From Bacillota bacterium (GTDB taxonomy: Bacteria; Bacillota; Clostridia; Lachnospirales; Lachnospiraceae), in the NCBI GenBank assembly GCA_023409535.1, contig JAEYGZ010000037.1, positions 248,001-312,000 of the forward strand: 64,000 nucleotides of DNA. Reading direction: 5' to 3'. The notes beneath the pieces are model-generated. The model saw nothing but the letters and a program-made list of their open reading frames with translations. It did no database searches and was not told the DNA's origin. Position 1 is the first letter of the stretch, and every line of letters starts with the position of its first letter. Positions 18,825 to 27,713 of the stretch are shown here, piece after piece. Position numbers and translations under genes: made by a program.

Positions 18825-18840
18825 AATTTTTGGAGAGGTA

Positions 18841-18867
18841 TAAAGTTTTGCGTTGATATTCCGATAT
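18841..18867 (+). promoter_or_regulatory. Sigma-28-type promoter of flagellin
   Basis: TAAA at 18841-18844, exactly 15 bases, then TCCGATAT at 18860-18867. This is the best sigma-28 match in the window. The leader is about 118 bases. Confidence 0.85.
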
Positions 18868-18946
18868 AAATATCAAGTAAAGCTATTTTACTTAAATTTA
18901 TTCGCCTTGATAGAGCGTACGGCTGGATGGGGGAATAGTAAAATTT

Positions 18947-18962
18947 GTAGCATGGAAGCTAC
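18947..18962 (+). promoter_or_regulatory. Putative CsrA-binding hairpin in the flagellin leader
   Basis: GTAGC (18947-18951) pairs with GCTAC (18958-18962), with loop ATGGAA. A second GGA lies in the ribosome site AAGGAGGAA (about 18978-18986). A loop GGA plus a ribosome-site GGA mirrors the two-site CsrA control of Bacillus hag. Confidence 0.6.
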
Positions 18963-18992
18963 GAACAACATATTTCAAGGAGGAATTATAGT

Positions 18993-19823
18993 ATGATAGT
19001 ACAACACAATATGGCAGCAGCCAACACAAACAGACAGTTAGGTATCACAACAGGCAGCCTTGCAAAATCAACTGAGAAGTTATCATCCGGTTACAGAATT
19101 AACCGTGCCGGTGATGATGCAGCAGGTCTTTCCATCTCCGAGAAGATGCGCGGACAGATCAGAGGTCTTCAGCAGGCTTCTACCAATGCACAGGATGGTA
19201 TTTCCTTAATTCAGACAGCAGAAGGTGCTCTTAATGAGACACATTCCATTCTGCAAAGAATGAGAGAGCTGGCAGTTCAGGCATCCAACGACACTAACGT
19301 ATCTGCAGACCGTACCGCGATTTCTGATGAGCTTTCCCAGTTAAAGGATGAGATCAACCGTATCGCTGATCAGACTGAATTCAATACCAAGACTCTGATG
19401 ACAGGTGGTTATTCAGCAGCTGGAATGAAGTTCCAGGTTGGTGCAAACAGCGGACAGTTTATCAGTCTTAAGATTGGTAATATGAGAGCCAGCGCTTTGG
19501 ATGCAGCTCTTGTTAGCATTGAGAATCAGGTATCTGATGCTGATAATGCAACTGCAGCTATCACTGTAATTAACAGCGCGATTGAGAAGGTTTCCACTCA
19601 GAGATCTAACCTCGGTTCTGTTCAGAACAGACTTGAGCATACGATCGCAAATGCAGATAATACTGCTGAGAATTTACAGGCAGCTGAATCTCGTATCCGT
19701 GACATTGATATGGCAAAAGAGATGGTGGCTTACTCTAAGGGCAACATCTTGCAGCAGGCAGCTCAGTCTATGTTGGCTCAGGCTAATCAGTCAACTCAGG
19801 GCGTATTGTCATTATTACAGTAA
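18993..19823 (+). CDS. fliC: Flagellin
   Basis: 276 residues. The N-terminal D0/D1 (IVQHNMAAANTNRQL, then KLSSGYRINRAGDDAAGLSISEKMR) and C-terminal D1/D0 (ESRIRDIDMAKEMV, ending QSTQGVLSLLQ) are both complete. The variable middle is nearly absent, as in minimal Gram-positive flagellins. Ser/Thr residues near 140-200 are the likely surface sites for the glycans made by the genes that follow. Sigma-28-type promoter, a CsrA-type leader, biased codon use and a strong terminator all point to high, tightly timed expression. Confidence 0.97.
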   Translation: MIVQHNMAAANTNRQLGITTGSLAKSTEKLSSGYRINRAGDDAAGLSISEKMRGQIRGLQQASTNAQDGISLIQTAEGALNETHSILQRMRELAVQASNDTNVSADRTAISDELSQLKDEINRIADQTEFNTKTLMTGGYSAAGMKFQVGANSGQFISLKIGNMRASALDAALVSIENQVSDADNATAAITVINSAIEKVSTQRSNLGSVQNRLEHTIANADNTAENLQAAESRIRDIDMAKEMVAYSKGNILQQAAQSMLAQANQSTQGVLSLLQ

Positions 19824-19838
19824 CATCATAATTTTATT

Positions 19839-19873
19839 AAAAAAGGGACTGACTGAAGGTCAGTCCCTTTTTT
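19839..19873 (+). terminator. Strong intrinsic terminator after flagellin
   Basis: A GGGACTGAC/GTCAGTCCC stem with a 5-base loop is flanked by A6 and T6, so it could act on both strands. Confidence 0.95.
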
Positions 19874-19898
19874 AAAGAATATCAGGATGGATTAGTCG

Positions 19899-20216
19899 AT
19901 GGAAGATATAAAACAGATTATTCGAGATGCAATCGGGTTAATTGATGAAACAACCACATATTTTAATCAGAACAAGGTAAATGATGGGTATAAACGATTG
20001 GACAAAACTCTGGTGCAGTTGGATAAAGCGATGAGTGCGGTTTCTTTATACAGACAGGAAGGTGGCCTGATAGATATAGACGAAGACAGGATTGTTAAAA
20101 ATCTTACGGAGGCTATGAAGGCGCTGGAGAATAAGGATATGTTGTTGCTATCTGACATCCTTGAGTATGAGATTAAAGATATGCTATATAAGGGATTTTT
20201 ATCTTTGCAAGAATAA
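19899..20216 (+). CDS. Small helical protein paired with the Maf glycosyltransferase
   Basis: 105 residues, acidic and all helical. It is not a family I can name, but its length and pattern (LDKAMSAVSLYRQ, then TEAMKALENKDMLLLSDILEYEIKDML) match the N-terminal roughly 105 residues of the two proteins encoded at 55318 and 56545, where DKAVYYFRRQQ and IEAMKNGDYILLADLLELQLI occupy the same places. There it is fused to a Maf-like domain; here it is a separate gene 24 bases before the maf gene. A partner or adaptor role for Maf is inferred from that fusion. Confidence 0.7.
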   Translation: MEDIKQIIRDAIGLIDETTTYFNQNKVNDGYKRLDKTLVQLDKAMSAVSLYRQEGGLIDIDEDRIVKNLTEAMKALENKDMLLLSDILEYEIKDMLYKGFLSLQE

Positions 20217-20240
20217 CAGTAATTGGCGGGGAGCATGCGG

Positions 20241-22070
20241 GTGGATATTTTTGAGAGAAATTTAGAAAGCATAAAGGGCAATCAGAGATATCTCTATCAT
20301 AAATATGAAGAGAAGAGCAAGGAACTGATTGATGTAAACAAATTAGAATATATATATTCCGCAAAGGCGAGAGATGGAGAGCAGATTGTTATTATCCGGA
20401 CGGATGCCGCGGAATACAGGCTAAACAGTATGTACCGGCCGTTGGAAGAGGCGAAAAGATGGGCCGGCCAATATGAATTTATTAATCTCAATACAGTCGT
20501 TGCCATGTTTGGAATGGGTAATGGTATATTGATCAGAGCGCTTCTGGATAAAATGGGAGAATCTGATTTTTTAATTGTTTATGAACCCAGTCCGGATCTT
20601 TTTAACCATGTGCTTCATAATTATGATATCACTGATATATTATCGAAAAAAAATGTAGTATTCATTGTGGAAGGCATCAATGATATTGAATTCCATATGG
20701 TGCTGTATAGTATGATTGATATTTCAAATATTAAATCCCAACTGCAATGCATCTATCCAAATTACGAAAAAATCTTTGCGGAGAGCTGTGTGAAGTTCTA
20801 TAAGGAAGTAAAGAACTGCTTTCAATCTGCAAGAATAAATATTAATACTTCAATATACTTAGGCGAGAAATATATTGATAATACATTAAAGAATATCGGA
20901 TATCTTAAGGACGGTATTTCTTTATTGGAGCTAAAGGAGAGAATTCCCGAAGGACTGACGGCCATAGTCGTGGCAGCAGGTCCATCGGTACAGGATAATA
21001 TAGATGAGTTAAGGAAGGCAAAAGGGAAAGCGGTGATCTTTGCTGTTGACAGAATCCTTGATTATTTATTGGATTCGGGTATTGTGCCGGACTTTGTTGT
21101 TTCTATAGACCCTAAGAAAGAATTGAGACATTTTTCCCTAAGAGAGGATATAACAATTCCTCTAATTTGCTATCTGGAATCAAATCATGAAATATTGGCA
21201 CGGCACCGGGGTGTGAAAATCATATGCAGTAACAGCCCATTTATCGCAAAATTATATGAGAAGGCAGAGAAAATTATTCCGAGTTTAAAGACAAGCGGAT
21301 CGGTTGCTATCGTAACCTATAGTGCCTGTGTGAAATTAGGCTTTAAAAGGATAGTCCTGGTAGGACAGGACCTGGCATACAGTGATGGACATAGCCATGC
21401 CGGAGGAGTTACGGATAACAGAAGTAATGATGAACATATCTTCCTGGATGGTTTAGATGGTGAACCGGTAAGATCAAGAAATGATTGGAGAGAATTCGTA
21501 GTACAATATCAGGATTTAATTGCAGGACGCCCTGATGTTGAGGTCATTGATGCAAAGCAAAAAGGGGCAAGAATTAAAGGGACTGTTATTATGCCGCTCA
21601 GGGAAGTATTGCAGAATTTGACTACCGGTAATATTGACACAGCGACTGTTATTCCTGAAACAGGGCTTCCTTATATGGAAAGAAGTGTAATAAAGGAATT
21701 TCTCGAAGATAATGTACCCATATTAAAAAGGATTAAAGAAAAAGCGCGGGCGGCATTGAAAGAATGCGATAAGGTAATACGTTATACCGATCAAAGATCA
21801 GATTATTCGGATATGGATAAAAGCTATAAGAAATTAAAAAAAATTAATGAATATATCGAGGATCAAAGCATATATGCTTTTTTAAATTCTTTTATTTCTG
21901 CGAAAACAGCACAACAGCTGGCGGAGATCGGGCTGTTTACCGATGATATGGATAAAAACAGCAGAAATACATATCAAGCCTCAAGGGCAGTATATCAGGC
22001 GACAATTGATGCGGTGGAATTTGTGCAGGATAGATTAGAGATAGCTTTTGAAGAGTTAGCGGATCAATAA
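20241..22070 (+). CDS. maf: Maf-type flagellin glycosyltransferase (motility accessory factor, DUF115)
   Basis: About 609 residues. An N-terminal Maf_N-like domain (about 60-190, with FGMGNGILIRALLDK and FLIVYEPSPDLF) precedes the DUF115 catalytic domain (about 220-430, with VVAAGPSVQDNIDEL, VDRILDYLLDSGIVPDFVVSIDP and KRIVLVGQDLAYSDGHSHA). A helical tail follows. Family members transfer nonulosonic acids (pseudaminic, legionaminic) to flagellin Ser/Thr. Its place just after fliC, with neuB/neuA-like genes downstream, supports that role. GTG 20241 lies 9 bases after GGGG; ATG 20235 is an alternative. Confidence 0.88.
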   Translation: MDIFERNLESIKGNQRYLYHKYEEKSKELIDVNKLEYIYSAKARDGEQIVIIRTDAAEYRLNSMYRPLEEAKRWAGQYEFINLNTVVAMFGMGNGILIRALLDKMGESDFLIVYEPSPDLFNHVLHNYDITDILSKKNVVFIVEGINDIEFHMVLYSMIDISNIKSQLQCIYPNYEKIFAESCVKFYKEVKNCFQSARININTSIYLGEKYIDNTLKNIGYLKDGISLLELKERIPEGLTAIVVAAGPSVQDNIDELRKAKGKAVIFAVDRILDYLLDSGIVPDFVVSIDPKKELRHFSLREDITIPLICYLESNHEILARHRGVKIICSNSPFIAKLYEKAEKIIPSLKTSGSVAIVTYSACVKLGFKRIVLVGQDLAYSDGHSHAGGVTDNRSNDEHIFLDGLDGEPVRSRNDWREFVVQYQDLIAGRPDVEVIDAKQKGARIKGTVIMPLREVLQNLTTGNIDTATVIPETGLPYMERSVIKEFLEDNVPILKRIKEKARAALKECDKVIRYTDQRSDYSDMDKSYKKLKKINEYIEDQSIYAFLNSFISAKTAQQLAEIGLFTDDMDKNSRNTYQASRAVYQATIDAVEFVQDRLEIAFEELADQ

Positions 22071-22142
22071 ATTATGGATATAACAGGTTGGCAGGTGCTG
22101 TGATGATAGCATAAGTGGAATGCCTGGAAGGGGAATGGTAAT

Positions 22143-23612
22143 TTGAGAGCTGAAGAAGAGATTAAATGGCAGAGTATATTAAATAGTTTTCTTAATAATC
22201 CTGATAGAATTTATACCGCGGATGATTCGGTTTTACATGATCTTATGCAGGCAGCCTGCATGCTTCTTAATGAAGAAGCCAGTTATACTATAAAGAATCT
22301 GGCGGTTACGATGCTGCATGAGATAGTATTTGCAGACAAGGTAACGCTTGAAGAGTGCTGGCAGATATTCTGGCAGATAAAACATAAATCCTTTTCTGAT
22401 ATTAACCTTCATCTGCTTCGAGGCAGTCTGCGTAATCTGTATGGACATGTGTTCCGTTTTGTTAAGGATACATTGGCTTTAGAGTTACCTTATCAGAATA
22501 TAGAGGCAAGGGATCAAAAGCATATTATAATAATTGCTTCTCAATTCTTATCCTATGGACATGCGCCGACGGCCAGGGTCCTTGATTACAGTTATGCTAT
22601 TCAGAAGCACTTGGGAATAAAAGTTTCTATCATAAATTCCTCGGAAATGCATTGTTATCCAAGTTCAGCGTTGGAACCCAGCATTAATTTTAACTTTGTG
22701 GAGGAGTACTCCAAGCAATCAGTAATTAAATATAATGATGAAAAATTTGAATTTTATCAGGTGGATAGCATGATGCCAAACCTGGAGGTATATATAAAGT
22801 TATTAAATATTATATATGATATTAATCCGTTGCTGATCTATAATATCGGCGGTAATTGTTTGCTGGCCGATTTATGCACCCAATTTACGACAACAGTTTC
22901 CTTGCCATGCAGCTACGAGATTCCTATTTCGTGTTCAAAATATTTGCTAGTCGGAAGAAAAGTACAGGATAATGATGGGTCTGTACTTGATATGATATCT
23001 GAGAGTCAGCATGTTCTTGAAACAGAGATGAACTTTATTGTAACAGAGGAGGTTTCTTACACAAGGACGGATTTTAATTTAGGCAAGGATGACTTTGTTA
23101 TATGTATTGTCGGTAATAGACTGGACAAGGAGATCGATAATTCATTCCTGACACTGCTTAAAGATGTATTAGAAATAAAGCAGATCCATTTGGTGTTTAT
23201 AGGGAAGATAACAGGTCGAGATCGTATGATGAATATTTTATCTGAAGAATATAGTAATAAGATACATTTTCTTGATTATCAGAAGCATTGCAAATCAATT
23301 ATCAAATTAACAGACCTGTATCTAAATCCGAAGAGAAATGGTGGCGGGAGGTCAAGCTTTGAAGCGTTATCATGCGGCGTTCCCGTGATCACCCCCAGAT
23401 TCGGCGATGTGTGCTATGTATGCGGAGGGGACTTCTGCGTAGACAATTACGATGAGATATACTCCTGTGTTAAAAAGTATAGCACTGATCGTAATTTCTA
23501 TTCCGATATGAGAGAAAAAGCATTTAACAGGGCCGGTGAGCTTACCGATATTCAGGGAACACAAAAAAATATGATAGATACTGTTTTTAAAATGGAAACA
23601 GAGGGTATTTAA
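22143..23612 (+). CDS. Glycosyltransferase with C-terminal GT4/GT-B domain
   Basis: 489 residues from a TTG that follows AAGGGG. The N-terminal 130 residues are helical and of unknown role. From about 140 a GT-B fold is suggested (HIIIIASQFLSYGHAPTARV). The C-terminal donor-site pattern is LNPKRNGGGRSSFEALSCGVPVI (about 395-418), where the Glu-containing E-A-L-S-x-G-x-P motif is typical of nucleotide-sugar binding. It lies in the maf operon and ends next to the convergent acetyltransferase gene. Likely builds or extends the flagellin glycan; sugar unknown. Confidence 0.75.
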   Translation: MRAEEEIKWQSILNSFLNNPDRIYTADDSVLHDLMQAACMLLNEEASYTIKNLAVTMLHEIVFADKVTLEECWQIFWQIKHKSFSDINLHLLRGSLRNLYGHVFRFVKDTLALELPYQNIEARDQKHIIIIASQFLSYGHAPTARVLDYSYAIQKHLGIKVSIINSSEMHCYPSSALEPSINFNFVEEYSKQSVIKYNDEKFEFYQVDSMMPNLEVYIKLLNIIYDINPLLIYNIGGNCLLADLCTQFTTTVSLPCSYEIPISCSKYLLVGRKVQDNDGSVLDMISESQHVLETEMNFIVTEEVSYTRTDFNLGKDDFVICIVGNRLDKEIDNSFLTLLKDVLEIKQIHLVFIGKITGRDRMMNILSEEYSNKIHFLDYQKHCKSIIKLTDLYLNPKRNGGGRSSFEALSCGVPVITPRFGDVCYVCGGDFCVDNYDEIYSCVKKYSTDRNFYSDMREKAFNRAGELTDIQGTQKNMIDTVFKMETEGI

Positions 23613-24125
23613 TTAATTCTCAATCCGAATAACTTCGGCAGGGATACCTGCAACGACGGCATTATCCGGTAAATCGGTAATAACGACGGCGTTTGCACCA
23701 ATAACGACATTATTGCCTACCGTTATCCCGCCAATAACAACGGCACCGGGATATATAATAACATTATTGCCAATGGTTGGATAGGCATTGTTCTTTCTGC
23801 CTATAGTCACATTCTGATAAATTTTACATTCATCTCCTATGATACAGCCTTTACCGATTACAATACCGGTAGGATGCGGAATCATGATATGATTGCCGAT
23901 TGCAGTATCAAGACCAATTTCAAAACCATACTTTGTCACCAGTCTATTTTTAAAAAAAGTTGCACGGACAAGTTGTCCTTTTTGTGAATAGTATTTCATT
24001 ATTCGTATGGTTACTAATGTGCGATAGGAAACAGAATTATAATAAAATTTGATGATATCTATAAAGTTTGGACGTGCTTGTTTGTAATCGGTATATTCTT
24101 TAACAAAAATTTGGTATAAGCCCAT
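23613..24125 (-). CDS. CysE-like hexapeptide-repeat acetyltransferase
   Basis: About 170 residues from ATG 24125, preceded on its strand by GAGG at suitable spacing; a longer frame to 24161 exists. The C-terminal half is a left-handed beta-helix of hexapeptide repeats (IGNHIMIPHPTGIVIGKG, VTIGRK, VVIGGITVGNNVVIGANAVV) as in serine O-acetyltransferase, with the HPTG histidine motif. In this context it may acetylate a sugar rather than serine. It is the only minus-strand gene in the glycosylation region and has its own divergent promoter. Confidence 0.8.
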   Translation of the reverse strand: MGLYQIFVKEYTDYKQARPNFIDIIKFYYNSVSYRTLVTIRIMKYYSQKGQLVRATFFKNRLVTKYGFEIGLDTAIGNHIMIPHPTGIVIGKGCIIGDECKIYQNVTIGRKNNAYPTIGNNVIIYPGAVVIGGITVGNNVVIGANAVVITDLPDNAVVAGIPAEVIRIEN

Positions 24126-24181
24126 GATCGTACCAGCCTCATTTGTATTATTATGTATCAATTAGTACTCTTCATTAATGA

Positions 24182-24209
24182 TTCTAACATTTATTATGTT
24201 ATTGTCAAT
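24182..24209 (-). promoter_or_regulatory. Sigma-A promoter of the acetyltransferase gene
   Basis: On the minus strand TTGACA (24204-24209) and TAGAAT (24182-24187) are 16 bases apart. The -35 box is nearly palindromic (ATTGTCAAT); on the plus strand it could pair with TATAAT at 24228 at a long 19-base spacing. The plus strand also has a weak sigma-28-like GCCGATGA at 24247. Confidence 0.6.
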
Positions 24210-24278
24210 CAAAAATAGAACAAATGTATAATTGCTGACCTTATAGCCGATGAAAAGGCAGCAAGCAGGAGGAAGCAT

Positions 24279-25289
24279 ATGGACGGCGGAAAAACATATC
24301 TTATTACCGGTGCGGCGGGTTTTATCGGTTATCATCTCGCCGCTAAGTTATTGGAGAATGGCCATCGAGTGGCAGGGATAGACAATCTGAATGATTATTA
24401 TGATATAACTTTGAAAGAAGAGCGTTTGGAGAAGCTGAAAGTATGGGAACATTTTTTTTATATCCAGGGAGACATAGCTGACAAGCCCTTTGTACAGCGA
24501 ACAGTTGATGAATATAAGCCGGAGAGAATCGTTAACCTGGCGGCACAGGCAGGGGTAAGGTATTCGCTGATCAATCCGGATTCGTACATTAGGAGCAATA
24601 TTGTAGGTTTTTTCAATATATTGGAGGCCTGTAGAAATTCTTCAGTAGAGCATCTTTTATATGCTTCTTCCAGCTCTGTTTATGGTGCAGGCAATAAAGT
24701 ACCTTTTGCTGAAGCTGATCATGTTGATTCTCCGGTAAGCCTGTACGCAGCAACGAAAAAAGCTGATGAATTGATGGCTTATACCTATAGTCATTTATAT
24801 AAAATTCCGGCAACCGGATTAAGGTTCTTTACGGTATATGGACCAATGGGGCGGCCGGATATGGCCTATTTTGATTTTGTAAATAAATTTTTTAAAGGTG
24901 AGGCAATCAAAATATTTAACAACGGCGATTTTCAGCATGATTTATATAGAGATTTTACATACATAGATGACATTATTGAAGGAATTATAAAATTATCAGA
25001 TGTGATACCAAATGGACAGGATCCAAATGCTATATATAATATTGGAAATAGTTCACCCGTAAAATTAATGACTTTTATAAAAGCTTTAGAGAAAGCGTTA
25101 AGCAGATCATTAGGGAGAACTGTTACATTTGAGAAAATTTATGAGCCTATTAAGCCTGAGGATGTAGCGGCCACTTATGCTGCTACGGAGTTACTGGAGA
25201 AGGTGATAGGGTTTAAACCTGGAACATCGATTGAAGATGGGTTGCAGAAATTTACGGATTGGTACGTAGAATATTACAAGGTAAAATAG
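24279..25289 (+). CDS. UDP-glucuronate 4-epimerase-like SDR enzyme
   Basis: 336 residues, extended SDR family. TGAAGFIG near 10-17 binds NAD. The signature NLNDYYDITLKEERL (about 38-52) is characteristic of UDP-GlcA epimerases (GAE/LspL group). SSSSVYG near 128-134 and YAATKKADE (Tyr/Lys pair) complete the active site. It would convert UDP-glucuronate to UDP-galacturonate. The UDP-glucuronate supply is encoded at 43027. The start follows AGGAGG. A UDP-GlcNAc epimerase activity cannot be excluded. Confidence 0.8.
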   Translation: MDGGKTYLITGAAGFIGYHLAAKLLENGHRVAGIDNLNDYYDITLKEERLEKLKVWEHFFYIQGDIADKPFVQRTVDEYKPERIVNLAAQAGVRYSLINPDSYIRSNIVGFFNILEACRNSSVEHLLYASSSSVYGAGNKVPFAEADHVDSPVSLYAATKKADELMAYTYSHLYKIPATGLRFFTVYGPMGRPDMAYFDFVNKFFKGEAIKIFNNGDFQHDLYRDFTYIDDIIEGIIKLSDVIPNGQDPNAIYNIGNSSPVKLMTFIKALEKALSRSLGRTVTFEKIYEPIKPEDVAATYAATELLEKVIGFKPGTSIEDGLQKFTDWYVEYYKVK

Positions 25290-25302
25290 AAAGACGAGAT
25301 CT

Positions 25303-25329
25303 GTTCCCCAATTCATTAGGGGGACTTTT
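25303..25329 (+). terminator. Terminator after the epimerase gene
   Basis: GTTCCCC (25303-25309) pairs with GGGGGAC (25319-25325) with one G-U pair, followed by TTTT. Confidence 0.6.
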
Positions 25330-25380
25330 CGTTGGATTTAAAATAAAATTATCATCTGTATTCTTTATTTTCAAACATTT

Positions 25381-25430
25381 GTCGATATAAAGTATATGAT
25401 AGAATATGGTGCCATAATATGTTATAATTT
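25381..25430 (+). promoter_or_regulatory. Duplicated promoter block before the neuB-like gene
   Basis: Starts with GTCGATATAAAG, a sigma-28-like -10 sequence, and ends with an extended sigma-A -10 (TGTTATAAT, TATAAT at 25423). The whole 50 bases is about 84 percent identical by eye to 27714-27763, with the same 42-base distance between the two boxes. No convincing TAAA -35 is present. Confidence 0.5.
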
Positions 25431-25503
25431 TCATACCGGTTTGCCGTATTTATTATTAAAAATTGACATTATACTATTATATTTATACGCGGAGGTAACA
25501 ATT

Positions 25504-26373
25504 ATGTTATATGAAAAACCTTATTTAATAGCTGAAGCGGGTTGCAATCATATGGGAGAAATGAAGATTGCAAAGGACCTGATTGAGACTGCGGCGTGCT
25601 TTTGTAAAGCCGATGCAATAAAGTTTCAGAAGCGTAATCCAAGAGAGTTGCTAACACAGGAACAATATAATGCTCCGCATCCTAATCCGACAAATTCTTA
25701 TGGTGATACATACGGCGAACATCGGGAATTCCTGGAATTTACATTGGATCAGCATCGTCAATTGAAGGAATGGTGTGATGAGGCCGGAATAACCTATGCT
25801 ACTTCTGTTTGGGATATGACCAGCGCACAGGAGATAGCATCTCTTGATCCTAAGTTTATTAAAATTCCATCTGCATGTAATAATCATTATGCAATGCTTC
25901 AATGGCTTTGTGATAATTATGGAGGGGAGATACAGATTTCCTTTGGAATGACTACCCATGCGGAGGAAGAGGGAATCGTTGATTTGTTTGTTAAAAACGG
26001 CAGGAATAAGGACTTAACCATATTTAATTGCACTTCAGGTTATCCTGTACCTTTCGAAGATATCTGTCTCCTGGAGATAAGGAGGCTGCAAGATACCTTT
26101 GGCGCCATTGTAAAAAGAATTGGCTTTTCGGGACATCATCTGGGCATTTCTGCCGATATTGCTGCTTATACCTTGGGAGCCTGTGTCATAGAACGCCATT
26201 TTACACTGGATCGTACCTGGAAGGGTACCGACCATGCAGCCAGTCTGGAGCCTGATGGTATCCGTAAATTGGTGCGGGATTTACATTCCGTTCAGAAAGC
26301 ATTAACTCATAAAAATAGTGAGATATTACCAATAGAGCAGGTACAGAGAGATAAATTAAAGTATAAGAATTAA
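25504..26373 (+). CDS. neuB: N-acetylneuraminate synthase-like nonulosonate synthase (NeuB family)
   Basis: 289 residues from ATG 25504 (GGAGGT upstream); the longer frame from 25396 lacks a ribosome site. The NeuB TIM barrel is evident: YLIAEAGCNHMGEMKIAK (about 6-23), DAIKFQKR, FIKIPSACNNH and the late GISADIAAYTLGACVIERHFTLD with its Glu-Arg-His metal/substrate site. It condenses phosphoenolpyruvate with a mannosamine-type sugar or sugar phosphate. The C-terminal SAF (antifreeze-like) domain of standard NeuB (about 340 residues) is absent, which is unusual. It is paired with a fused cytidylyltransferase-phosphatase downstream. Confidence 0.85.
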   Translation: MLYEKPYLIAEAGCNHMGEMKIAKDLIETAACFCKADAIKFQKRNPRELLTQEQYNAPHPNPTNSYGDTYGEHREFLEFTLDQHRQLKEWCDEAGITYATSVWDMTSAQEIASLDPKFIKIPSACNNHYAMLQWLCDNYGGEIQISFGMTTHAEEEGIVDLFVKNGRNKDLTIFNCTSGYPVPFEDICLLEIRRLQDTFGAIVKRIGFSGHHLGISADIAAYTLGACVIERHFTLDRTWKGTDHAASLEPDGIRKLVRDLHSVQKALTHKNSEILPIEQVQRDKLKYKN

Positions 26374-26382
26374 TGGAAGGAA

Positions 26383-27573
26383 ATGATATATAGAATGAAT
26401 GCAGCATTTATTCCGGTAAGAGGCGGGAGTAAATCAATACCACTTAAAAATATCAGATCATTAAATGGTAAACCGCTGGTGTATTGGACGGTCAAGGCGG
26501 CTTGTGAGTGCAATTATATCGATAAGGTTTATATTTCAACCGACAGTGATAAAATACGGTTAACAATCAATGAATTTAAGGCTGGTTCTGAGGCCGGGCT
26601 GTTTTCAAAAGCGGAGGTTATCGGAAGATCGGCCGAATCAGCAACTGATACTGCTTCAACTGAATATGTAATGCTGGAATTTGCTGAAAGCTATGAGTTT
26701 GATAATGTTGTTCTTATACAGGCAACATCACCGCTTCTTACCTGCGAGGACTTAAACAAAGGCTTCGAGACTTTCCTGGAAGAAGGCACGGATAGTGTCT
26801 TATCGGTGGTCAGGCAAAAAAGATTCCATTGGCAGCTCGATTCAGATGGGTGGGCACATCCTGCTAATTATGATATGTATCACAGGCCAAGGCGCCAGGA
26901 GTTTGATGGCTACCTCGTGGAAAACGGTGCATTTTATATCACCTCAAAAATTGATCTTTTGAAAACAAAGAATCGCTTAAGCGGTAATATTAAAGCGATT
27001 GAAATGAGGGAAGATACTTATTTTGAGATTGATGAGCCGAGCGATTGGATAATAATCGAAGCTTTAATGAAGAAGGCTTCCGTACTTCCCGCTATGACAG
27101 ATATTCCAAGAATCGATATGTTTCTTACCGATTGTGACGGCTGTCTTACAGATGCCGGAATGTATTACAGTGAGCTCGGTGATGAACTAAAGAAATTTAA
27201 TACCAGAGATGGCATGGGTTTTTCTTTGCTTCGAGAGAAGGGAATATTAACCGGTATCATTACGGGCGAGAATGTAGAGTTGAACCGCAGACGTGCAGAA
27301 AAGCTGAAGCTGGATATTTACGAGGCTGGGGTGAAGGATAAGGCAGCACTGGTGAAAAGACTGGCCGCGCAATATAATATTGCATTGGAGAATATCGCTT
27401 ATGTGGGCGATGATATTAACGATATTGAGGTTCTTAAAATTGTTGGTCTGGGGTGCTGTCCGGCAGATGGGGTTTCGGTGGTAAAAGATGCGGCTAAAAT
27501 TGTCACTAAGGCCAGAGGCGGAGAGGGTGTTATCAGGGAATTGGTTGACATAATACTCGAAAACGCACGGTAG
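26383..27573 (+). CDS. neuA: Fused CMP-nonulosonate cytidylyltransferase (NeuA-like) and KdsC-type HAD phosphatase
   Basis: 396 residues (or 392 from ATG 26395; GGAAGG is 2 or 14 bases away, so the start is uncertain). Residues about 5-225 are a CMP-sialate synthetase domain (AFIPVRGGSKSIPLKN, IQATSPLLTCEDL). Residues about 240-396 are a KdsC/CMAS-like HAD domain (MFLTDCDGCLTDAGMYY, GIITGEN, YVGDDINDIEV) with the Asp nucleophile pair DxD as DCD. The fused phosphatase suggests the pathway passes through a nonulosonate-9-phosphate, as in animals and in the KDN route. Confidence 0.88.
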   Translation: MIYRMNAAFIPVRGGSKSIPLKNIRSLNGKPLVYWTVKAACECNYIDKVYISTDSDKIRLTINEFKAGSEAGLFSKAEVIGRSAESATDTASTEYVMLEFAESYEFDNVVLIQATSPLLTCEDLNKGFETFLEEGTDSVLSVVRQKRFHWQLDSDGWAHPANYDMYHRPRRQEFDGYLVENGAFYITSKIDLLKTKNRLSGNIKAIEMREDTYFEIDEPSDWIIIEALMKKASVLPAMTDIPRIDMFLTDCDGCLTDAGMYYSELGDELKKFNTRDGMGFSLLREKGILTGIITGENVELNRRRAEKLKLDIYEAGVKDKAALVKRLAAQYNIALENIAYVGDDINDIEVLKIVGLGCCPADGVSVVKDAAKIVTKARGGEGVIRELVDIILENAR

Positions 27574-27643
27574 GAAAAGTAATCAAATGCAGATAACTAA
27601 ATAATAAATGAAAGTTCAGATTTGATCGTTTCAGCAAAATTAA

Positions 27644-27669
27644 CTCCCCGGTAGTTTGGGGAGCTTTTT
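27644..27669 (+). terminator. Intrinsic terminator after the neuA-like gene
   Basis: CTCCCC pairs with GGGGAG over an 8-base loop, followed by a C and five T residues. Confidence 0.82.
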
Positions 27670-27713
27670 GTTTAAATATTGTGTACGGCATTCTTCACTT
27701 TTGTACGTCTATT

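Noticed and set aside
24247..24254. GCCGATGA before the UDP-glucuronate epimerase as a sigma-28 promoter
   Set aside because: The -10 matches 7 of 8 bases but the -35 is only TATA and a sigma-A option overlaps; too weak to call.
24279..25289. Assignment of the epimerase as GalE or dTDP-glucose dehydratase
   Set aside because: The NDYYDxxLKxxRL signature near residue 40 favours the UDP-glucuronate epimerase group.
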